From NCBI GenBank assembly GCA_905235775.1, contig CAJOMY010000047.1:1-10710 (forward strand): a DNA stretch of 10,710 nucleotides, given 5' to 3'. Made by a program: the position numbers and the translations under genes. Under the pieces are notes generated by a model. The model ran no database searches and had not been told where the DNA came from. It was given only the letters and a program-made list of their open reading frames with translations. Positions 6,047-10,710 of the stretch are shown here, in pieces; position 1 is the stretch's first letter, and every line of letters starts with the position of its first letter. Origin of the DNA: an uncultured Bacteroidales bacterium. GTDB taxonomy: Bacteria > Bacteroidota > Bacteroidia > Bacteroidales > UBA932.

Positions 6047-6054
6047 TATATTTG
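6047..6054 (+). promoter_or_regulatory. Promoter -7 box of the outer-membrane protein operon
   Basis: TATATTTG matches TAnnTTTG exactly and ends 28 nt before the ATG at 6083. The upstream region is T-rich but has no clear TTTG at the expected spacing. Confidence 0.6.
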
Positions 6055-6082
6055 CCGTAAGTCTTAAAATTCCGTCCAGACA

Positions 6083-7180
6083 ATGCATCATAAACGAACC
6101 CTCTGCCTGTTGCTGCTCTGCGCACTGACCCTTCCCGCGGCGGGCCAGCGGCCGGACATCCGGCCAGCTCGCAACCGTTTCGCGTGGGAGTACGCCGTCG
6201 ACTTCCGCTACATCTTTGACAATCGCGAGTTCGCTACCTCCCATGATGAGGTGGTCCCTTCCGGGACGATGCATACCATCGTGCTGGCTCCGACGGTCGG
6301 GTTCAGCCTGGAGCCGTCGCGGAATGTCCGGCACAGCCTGATGGCGGGCGTCGAACTCGCACACGATATGGGCTCGCACACCTGGGCGGATTTCGCGCGC
6401 GAACCCATTATCTTCTATAACGCGCAGGCGCGAACCCGGAAGGGTGCGTTCGAAGCCTTCGCAGGCATCTTCCCGCGCACCAACATGGAGGGCGCCTACG
6501 GCGAGGCCTTCTTCTCCGGCATGTTCCGCAACAGCGACCGCAACCTCGAGGGCATGCTACTTAAATGGCGCGCTGAGCGTTTCTATACCGAACTCGCCTT
6601 TGACTGGATGGGGAAATACGGCCCCGACACGCGCGAGCGCTTCCAGCTTGTCAGCGCCGGGCAATGGCAGGCCGCTCACTGGCTCCAGCTGGGCTGGACG
6701 GGCAGCTTCTACCACTACGCCTGCTCGGAGATCGCCGGCAACGTGGTGGACAACCACTTGTTGGAGCCGTGGCTGAAGATGGACTTTTCCCGCCGCACGC
6801 GCTGGCAGGAGCTGTCTGTACAGGCAGGAATGCTCGTTGCTTACCAGTGTGACCGGGGCCGGAGTGCCAAACCGCTCCTCCCCTGCGGCGGCGAGTTGAA
6901 ACTCACGGCGCGCCGGTGGAACGTGAGTTTGCAGAACACGACCTACCTGGGCGGCAATCTGATGCCGTATTTCCGGGATATCGACCCGGCAGGGCTTCCG
7001 TATGCGACCAGCCTCTATTTCGGCACGCCGTGCTACAATGGTTTCTTCGACCTTGCCGAGCTGGCCTGGGCGCCGCGGATCACGCGCTACCTGAGCCTGC
7101 GGCTCTCCGCCCGCGCTTACTTTGACAAGTTGGGCTTCCTCGGCTGGCAGCAGATCATTTCGCTGCGCTTCTGCCTATGA
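6083..7180 (+). CDS. Probable outer-membrane beta-barrel protein, function unknown
   Basis: 365 residues. It starts with a classic signal peptide: basic MHHKR, a leucine-rich core, and a predicted cut after AAG (about residue 21). The rest has no long hydrophobic helix. It shows alternating polar/aromatic stretches typical of beta strands (for example FYTELAFDW, WLQLGWTGSFYHY, WNVSLQNTTYLGG, LSLRLSARAYF) and ends in a strand-like IISLRFCL, with a phenylalanine three from the end. Several Gly-Asn-Asp turns separate the strands. This fits an integral outer-membrane barrel of roughly porin size, but I do not recognise the family and cannot name a substrate. Its stop overlaps the next start in an ATGA, so it is translationally linked to the RNase H gene. 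Confidence 0.75.
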   Translation: MHHKRTLCLLLLCALTLPAAGQRPDIRPARNRFAWEYAVDFRYIFDNREFATSHDEVVPSGTMHTIVLAPTVGFSLEPSRNVRHSLMAGVELAHDMGSHTWADFAREPIIFYNAQARTRKGAFEAFAGIFPRTNMEGAYGEAFFSGMFRNSDRNLEGMLLKWRAERFYTELAFDWMGKYGPDTRERFQLVSAGQWQAAHWLQLGWTGSFYHYACSEIAGNVVDNHLLEPWLKMDFSRRTRWQELSVQAGMLVAYQCDRGRSAKPLLPCGGELKLTARRWNVSLQNTTYLGGNLMPYFRDIDPAGLPYATSLYFGTPCYNGFFDLAELAWAPRITRYLSLRLSARAYFDKLGFLGWQQIISLRFCL

Positions 7181-7689
7181 AGTACTGGGATTTCCGCGAG
7201 AGCGGCAAGCCGCAATACGACTATGTTGCCTATACGGACGGCAGCTACCGTCTGCCGAAAAATTTCGGCGCCTCCGCCTGCATCGTCCTTGACGGTCAGG
7301 ACGGGAAACCGCTCTATCAGTGGAGCGAGGTGAGCCGTTATTCCACCAGCAACCGCCAGGAACTCGCTGCCATTATCCACGCCCTGTTGCATGTCCCCGA
7401 GGGAAGCAGCGTGCTGGTACGCAGCGACAGCGAGAACGGCATCGCCCAGCTGACCGGCCAGGTACGGAGCAAGAAGGACTACGACCTGGTGCGGCTGTAC
7501 CGCCAGGTCCGGCAGGAACGCCGGCTGTGCGTGCAGCTGGAATGGGTGCGCAGCCACAGCGGTGACCGCTGGAACGGTCACGTGGACGACCTGTGCATGG
7601 AGGCGCTGGACCTCTTCGAGGCCAACGGGACGCATGTGCGCGAGGGGGTTGACCCGGACGCGCTGATTTCGTATATTTGTAAGCAATAA
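7177..7689 (+). CDS. RNase HI-type ribonuclease
   Basis: 170 residues with an RNase H fold. The four acidic catalytic positions are visible in order: D21 in AYTDGSY, E62 in NRQELAAI, D84 in VRSDSENG, and D137 or D138 in GHVDDLC. The histidine loop is at VRSHSGD (H127). Enzymes of this type cut the RNA strand of RNA-DNA hybrids, in R-loops and primer removal. The central part has the long helix with the basic KKDYDLVRLYRQVRQERR segment, comparable to the handle region. About 30 residues follow the last catalytic acid. The start overlaps the preceding stop by 4 nt, and the gene contains the proC promoter in its 3' end. Assignment to bona fide RNase HI rather than a reverse-transcriptase-like RNase H relative is probable, not certain. 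Confidence 0.88.
   Translation: MKYWDFRESGKPQYDYVAYTDGSYRLPKNFGASACIVLDGQDGKPLYQWSEVSRYSTSNRQELAAIIHALLHVPEGSSVLVRSDSENGIAQLTGQVRSKKDYDLVRLYRQVRQERRLCVQLEWVRSHSGDRWNGHVDDLCMEALDLFEANGTHVREGVDPDALISYICKQ
7649..7679 (+). promoter_or_regulatory. Promoter of proC inside the RNase H gene
   Basis: TTG (7649-7651), a 20-nt spacer, then TATATTTG (7672-7679), all within the 3' end of the RNase H coding region. The box ends 23 nt before the proC ATG at 7703, giving proC its own start despite tight packing. Confidence 0.7.
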
Positions 7690-7702
7690 TTCTTTCTGGA
7701 AT

Positions 7703-8473
7703 ATGGACATCGCAATCATCGGCGCCGGCAACATGGGAGGCGCCACGGCCCTGGGGCTCGCAGGCGCACTGCCTGATGCCCGGATCACCGTCACGGCGAA
7801 GCACGCCGCTACCCTGGATAAATTTGCCGCACGCGGCTTGCAGACCTCGCTCGACAACCTTGCCGCCGCTTCGGAGGCGGACGTCGTCGTGCTGGGCGTC
7901 AAACCCTGGCTGGCTAAAGATGTGCTCACCGAACTGCGCCCGGCGCTTGCCGGAAAAGTGCTGGTATCGTTCGTCGCAGGCATACCTGCGGCCGAGATGC
8001 TGGGCTGGCTGGAGGGCAGCGGCGTGGCTGGGGCCTATGCCGTGATTCCGAATCTCGCTATCGAAGTCGGGCAGAGCATGACCTTTATCCACGAACTCTG
8101 CGGCACGCCGGAGACGCTCCGGACCGTGCAGGGGCTGTTCGATGCCGTCGGCAAGACGGCGGTCGTGGACGAAAAACGCCTGCATGCGGGCATGATGCTC
8201 GCGTCCTGCGGCACGGCATTCGCGCTGCGTTACGTCCGCGCTTCCGCCGAGGGCGGCGTGGAACTGGGGCTCTACCCGAAAGAGGCGGTCGATGCCGCAC
8301 TGCAGACCGTCAAGGGCGCGGCCGCGCTGCTGGAAGCCCGCGGAACGCATCCCGAGGCGGAGATCGACCGTGTGACCACGCCCGGCGGCATTACCATCCG
8401 CGGGCTCAATGCCATGGAGGAGGCCGGTTTTTCCGCCGCCGTCATCGCCGGGCTGCTGCAGCGGGGAAGGTAA
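7703..8473 (+). CDS. proC: Pyrroline-5-carboxylate reductase
   Basis: 256 residues, slightly shorter than the usual ~270. It reduces 1-pyrroline-5-carboxylate to L-proline with NAD(P)H in the cytosol, the last step of proline synthesis. The N-terminus MDIAIIGAGNMGGATALG carries the Rossmann GxGxxG (G7-G12). VVVLGVKPW (61-69) and VLVSFVAGIP (86-95) are the next Rossmann strands. The C-terminal dimerisation region includes the family signature DRVTTPGGITIRGLNAME (222-239). The region that normally reads SGPAY is SCGTAF here (168-173), a mild departure near the substrate pocket. It has its own promoter and converges on glyA, with palindrome copy C filling the gap. Confidence 0.95.
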   Translation: MDIAIIGAGNMGGATALGLAGALPDARITVTAKHAATLDKFAARGLQTSLDNLAAASEADVVVLGVKPWLAKDVLTELRPALAGKVLVSFVAGIPAAEMLGWLEGSGVAGAYAVIPNLAIEVGQSMTFIHELCGTPETLRTVQGLFDAVGKTAVVDEKRLHAGMMLASCGTAFALRYVRASAEGGVELGLYPKEAVDAALQTVKGAAALLEARGTHPEAEIDRVTTPGGITIRGLNAMEEAGFSAAVIAGLLQRGR

Positions 8474-8480
8474 ATATATG

Positions 8481-8587
8481 CGTGACCCATAAATCGTTAT
8501 TTATCAGCGAAATACTAGAACCGTGGCGGCCAAATCGACCGCCACGGTTCTGGTAAAATGTTGAGTGCCAGCAAATTGCGGGTCACG
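8481..8587. repeat. Palindromic element copy C, between proC and glyA
   Basis: 107 bp with the same layout as copies A and B: CGTGACC at 8481-8487, GGTCACG at 8581-8587, 34-nt arms and a 39-nt central hairpin. The stem CTAGAACCGTGGCGG (8515-8529) / CCGCCACGGTTCTGG (8539-8553) pairs over 15 bp with one T-G wobble. It starts 7 nt after the proC stop and ends 7 nt before the glyA stop. It is a solo copy 2.5 kb from the RAYT unit and may act as a two-way terminator or mRNA end stabiliser. Confidence 0.9.
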
Positions 8588-8594
8588 CAAGTCT

Positions 8595-9947
8595 CTAATA
8601 TTTATTCAGCGGGATGCCGGCGGTCATCTGATGCACGCGGTGCTTGACGTCTTCGAGCAGGGCTTCATGCTCGGCGAGCGAGGCCCGCTGGGCGTCCGTG
8701 AGCGGCTCGCCCTTCTTGACGGAGAGCGCGTCGATGTGCCTGGCGCAGGAGGAGAGGACCTCGTCGATCAGGGCCACGATGTCCACCATGTCCTTTTCCA
8801 CGAAGCCGCGGGAGGTCACGGCCGGCGTGCCGATGCGGAAACCTGAGGTCTGGAACGGGCTGCGGGTGTCGAACGGAACCATGTTCTTGTTGAGCGTGAT
8901 GGCGGCGAGCTCCAGCTGCTGCTCGGCGATGCGTCCGGTGACGTTGTCGAATTTGCCTCGCAGGTCGATCAGCATCAGGTGGTTGTCCGTGCCGCCGGAG
9001 ACGACCTTGTAGCCGAGGCGGAGAAACTCCGCGCACATGGCCTGGGCGTTGGCGATGACCTGCTTCTGGTACTGGATGTATTCCGGCTGGGCGGCCTCAA
9101 AGAAGGCCACGGCCTTGGCCGCGATGACGTGCTCGAGCGGACCGCCCTGTACGCCGGGGAAGACGTAGGAGTCGAGGACCTGGCTCATCTTCTTGACCAC
9201 GCCCTTCGGAGTGGTACGGCCCTGCGGGTCGTCGAAGTCCTTGCCGATGAGGATCACGCCGCCGCGCGGCCCGCGCAGCGTCTTGTGCGTGGTCGAAGTC
9301 ACGATGTGGGCATATTTGACAGGATTCTCCAGCAGGCCGGCGGCAATCAGGCCGGCGGTGTGGGCCATGTCGATCCAGAGGATTGCGCCCACCTTGTCGG
9401 CGATGGCGCGCATGCGGGCGTAGTCCCATTCGCGGGAGTAAGCGGAAGCGCCGCCGATGATCAGCCGCGGCTTGTTCTCAAGGGCCATCTGTTCCATCTT
9501 GTCATAGTCCACGCGGCCGGTCTCCGGATTGAGACCATAGGCCACGGCGTGGTACAGCAGGCCGGAGGCGTTGACGGGGGATCCGTGGGTGAGGTGTCCG
9601 CCCTGGCTGAGGTCCAGACCCATGAAGGTGTCGCCGGGCTTGAGCACGGCCATGGTCACGGCCATGTTGGCCTGGGCGCCGGAGTGGGGCTGGACATTGG
9701 CCCACTCGGCCCCGTACAGGGCCTTGAGGCGGTCGATGGCCAGTTGCTCGATCTGGTCGACGACCTCACAGCCGCCGTAATAGCGCTTGCCGGGGTAGCC
9801 CTCTGCGTATTTGTTGGTGCAGATGGAGCCCATGGCGGTGAGGACCTCGTCGGTGACGTAGTTTTCGGAGGCGATGAGTTCGAGACCGGCTTTCTGCCGT
9901 TCAAATTCTTTCTTGATCAGATCGTTGATTTGGGTGTCCTGTTTCAT
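8595..9947 (-). CDS. glyA: Serine hydroxymethyltransferase
   Basis: 450 residues, a PLP enzyme of fold type I. It converts serine and tetrahydrofolate to glycine and 5,10-methylene-tetrahydrofolate, the main entry into one-carbon metabolism. Family motifs are complete: LIASENY (24-30), the SGAQAN stretch (89-94) near the cofactor phosphate, the WIDMAHTAGL stretch with D193 facing the pyridine nitrogen, TSTTHKTLRGPRGG (217-230) with the Schiff-base lysine K222, and R371 in SGFRIGTPA for the substrate carboxylate. The length is longer than the ~420 of many bacteria, owing partly to an EYIQYQKQ-type segment and a C-terminal helix. The ATG at 9947 was chosen because MKQDTQINDLI opens the known N-terminal helix and a -7 box lies 21 nt upstream; the frame extends 19 codons further without support. 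It is divergent from the TrmH-family gene. Confidence 0.97.
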   Translation of the reverse strand: MKQDTQINDLIKKEFERQKAGLELIASENYVTDEVLTAMGSICTNKYAEGYPGKRYYGGCEVVDQIEQLAIDRLKALYGAEWANVQPHSGAQANMAVTMAVLKPGDTFMGLDLSQGGHLTHGSPVNASGLLYHAVAYGLNPETGRVDYDKMEQMALENKPRLIIGGASAYSREWDYARMRAIADKVGAILWIDMAHTAGLIAAGLLENPVKYAHIVTSTTHKTLRGPRGGVILIGKDFDDPQGRTTPKGVVKKMSQVLDSYVFPGVQGGPLEHVIAAKAVAFFEAAQPEYIQYQKQVIANAQAMCAEFLRLGYKVVSGGTDNHLMLIDLRGKFDNVTGRIAEQQLELAAITLNKNMVPFDTRSPFQTSGFRIGTPAVTSRGFVEKDMVDIVALIDEVLSSCARHIDALSVKKGEPLTDAQRASLAEHEALLEDVKHRVHQMTAGIPLNKY

Positions 9948-9968
9948 AAGGTAGTTGAAATGTGTCCG

Positions 9969-9976
9969 CAAAGGTA
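9969..9976 (-). promoter_or_regulatory. Promoter -7 box of glyA
   Basis: TACCTTTG on the minus strand matches TAnnTTTG and ends 21 nt before the glyA ATG. No convincing -33 element is seen. The box is 12 nt from the opposite-strand box of the TrmH-family gene. Confidence 0.6.
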
Positions 9977-9988
9977 ATATTTTTTCCG

Positions 9989-9996
9989 TATCTTTG
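9989..9996 (+). promoter_or_regulatory. Promoter -7 box of the TrmH-family gene
   Basis: TATCTTTG matches TAnnTTTG exactly. Only 6 nt lie between the box and the ATG at 10003, so transcription should begin almost on the start codon. No -33 TTG is visible at normal spacing. Confidence 0.55.
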
Positions 9997-10002
9997 CGCT
10001 CC

Positions 10003-10533
10003 ATGGGCGACAGGAAATTATCGAATATCGAGTTGGGACGCGTGCGTGCGGAGGATTACCGTGCGCTGCCGCCTTCCGGCGTAGTGCTGGTGCTGGACAA
10101 CATCCGCAGTGCGCACAACGTCGGGAGCGCCTTCCGTACCGGCGACGCCTTCAAGGTGGACAAGGTCTGGCTGTGCGGCATTTGCGCTGCGCCGCCCTCC
10201 GCCGAGATCCACAAGGTGGCCCTCGGCGCCGAGTTGAGCATGCCCTGGGAGCATGTGGACGACACCCTCGCGCTCGTGAGGCGCTTGCGCGCCGAAGGCT
10301 GGACCGTGGTTTGCGCCGAGCAGACGGAACATGCGGTCGGCCTGCCTGATTTCCGGCGCGAGCCGCTCCGCCGCTACGCCGTCGTCTTCGGCAACGAGGT
10401 GGACGGTGTCCGTCAGGACGTCGTGGACGAGGCTGACCTCTGCGTCGAAATCCCGCAGTCGGGCACCAAGCATTCGCTCAACGTCAGTGTGTCCGTCGGC
10501 ATTGTCCTTTGGCAGCTTTTCCATAGCCGGTGA
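10003..10533 (+). CDS. SpoU/TrmH-family RNA 2'-O-methyltransferase
   Basis: 176 residues, a minimal SPOUT (alpha/beta knot) methyltransferase using S-adenosylmethionine to methylate a ribose 2'-OH in tRNA or rRNA. All three family motifs are present: motif 1 NIRSAHNVGSAFRTGD (32-47) with the catalytic arginine in the RTGD context, motif 2 VFGNEVDGV (126-134), and motif 3 IPQSGTKHSLNVSVSVGIV (148-166), which forms the knot and binds the cofactor. No N-terminal L30-like substrate-binding domain is present, so target choice rests on short extensions. The RNA target cannot be told from sequence. The start at 10003 gives a normal short N-terminus; an upstream ATG at 9955 overlaps the glyA promoter and is unlikely. 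Confidence 0.92.
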   Translation: MGDRKLSNIELGRVRAEDYRALPPSGVVLVLDNIRSAHNVGSAFRTGDAFKVDKVWLCGICAAPPSAEIHKVALGAELSMPWEHVDDTLALVRRLRAEGWTVVCAEQTEHAVGLPDFRREPLRRYAVVFGNEVDGVRQDVVDEADLCVEIPQSGTKHSLNVSVSVGIVLWQLFHSR

Positions 10534-10570
10534 CAAATTGTCATTGGCACGGGACTTGATTTTACAGGAT

Positions 10571-10596
10571 GCGTCGCGGTGATGCCGCGGCGCTTT
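10571..10596 (+). terminator. Hairpin downstream of the TrmH-family gene
   Basis: GCGTCGCGG (10571-10579) / CCGCGGCGC (10585-10593), a 9-bp GC-rich stem with one T-G wobble and a 5-nt loop, followed by TTTATGCTT. It lies 37 nt after the stop codon. The T-run is short, so termination is likely but perhaps incomplete. Confidence 0.6.
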
Positions 10597-10651
10597 ATGC
10601 TTAAAAATTAAATCATTGCTGTCCACTAAAAGTTGTGGACGAAGTTAAAAG

Positions 10652-10708
10652 TTAAAAATCAAACAACGTGGGTTCATAGAACCCGTCAAGTTCTTTGTCA
10701 ATATTGAG
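10652..10708 (-). CDS. Possible C-terminal end of a minus-strand gene, cut by the window edge
   Basis: One minus-strand frame reads LNIDKELDGFYEPTLFDF followed by TAA (10652-10654) and is open to the right edge. The composition is protein-like and the stop is followed by AT-rich sequence and an inverted repeat (10621-10640). Only 18 residues are visible and another frame is open over the same bases, so this is tentative. I cannot assign a family. Confidence 0.3.
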   Translation of the reverse strand, partial: LNIDKELDGFYEPTLFDF

Positions 10709-10710
10709 GT

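Larger units (their letters stand above)
5703..6082. other. Gene-free stretch between RAYT and the outer-membrane protein gene
   Basis: Divergent intergenic region. 5703-5847, upstream of RAYT, shows no clear consensus promoter and no recognisable gene. Palindrome copy B fills 5848-5953. 5954-6046 is C/T-rich with a short CA repeat (around 5979-5988), then comes the plus-strand -7 box at 6047-6054. Confidence 0.6.

Noticed and set aside
7117..8350. Minus-strand open frames across the RNase H and proC genes
   Set aside because: Both underlying plus-strand genes have intact catalytic motifs; the antisense frames are Ala/Arg-rich with no recognisable domains.
4452..8587. CRISPR array made of the three palindromes
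   Set aside because: The copies are kilobases apart, far longer than CRISPR repeats, and separated by genes rather than spacers.
8979..9977. Long plus-strand open frame of 332 codons opposite glyA
   Set aside because: It is the antisense shadow of glyA, whose motifs are complete. The frame is rich in G, V, H, D and L as expected for a GC-rich complement, with no family features.

Overview
This window looks like chromosomal DNA of a GC-rich member of the Bacteroidales. Several genes and tRNAs are preceded by the Bacteroidetes-type promoter -7 box (TAnnTTTG, in places with a TTG or TTTG about 20 nt upstream). Start codons lack strong Shine-Dalgarno sequences, and the families present (PspC/PadR operon with a Bacteroidetes-type N-terminal domain, YhcG/DUF1016 nuclease, RAYT transposase, Tat-signal dipeptide epimerase) fit that phylum. 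The genus cannot be fixed from sequence alone; coding GC looks clearly higher than in typical Bacteroides.

Layout. 1-444: C-terminal part of a YhcG/DUF1016 PD-(D/E)XK nuclease, entering from the left. 572-813: divergent tRNA-Ser(CGA) (minus) and tRNA-Val(CAC) (plus), sharing a strikingly symmetric back-to-back promoter; tRNA-Val ends in a textbook intrinsic terminator. 859-1070: remnant or frameshifted small acidic protein gene (minus). 1101-2243: dipeptide (L-Ala-D/L-Glu type) epimerase with a Tat/lipoprotein-like leader. 2280-4319: minus-strand three-gene operon, PspC-domain protein, PadR regulator, larger PspC-domain protein, probably an envelope-stress module under PadR control. The larger PspC protein carries an in-frame palindromic repeat in its linker.

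4452-5953: the most interesting region. A REP-associated tyrosine transposase (RAYT, HUH/Y1 family) lies between two ~106-bp imperfect palindromes of identical architecture (34-nt arm, 38-nt central hairpin, 34-nt arm). A third copy (8481-8587) exactly fills the gap between the convergent proC and glyA genes. Together they look like a REPtron-like system whose palindrome is much longer than classical REPs.

6083-8473: plus-strand genes for a signal-peptide-bearing probable outer-membrane barrel protein, an RNase HI-type protein overlapping it by 4 nt, and pyrroline-5-carboxylate reductase (proC) with its own promoter inside the RNase H gene. 8595-9947: serine hydroxymethyltransferase (glyA, minus). 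10003-10533: a SpoU/TrmH-family RNA 2'-O-methyltransferase divergent from glyA, followed by a GC-rich hairpin. The right edge may hold the last codons of another minus-strand gene.
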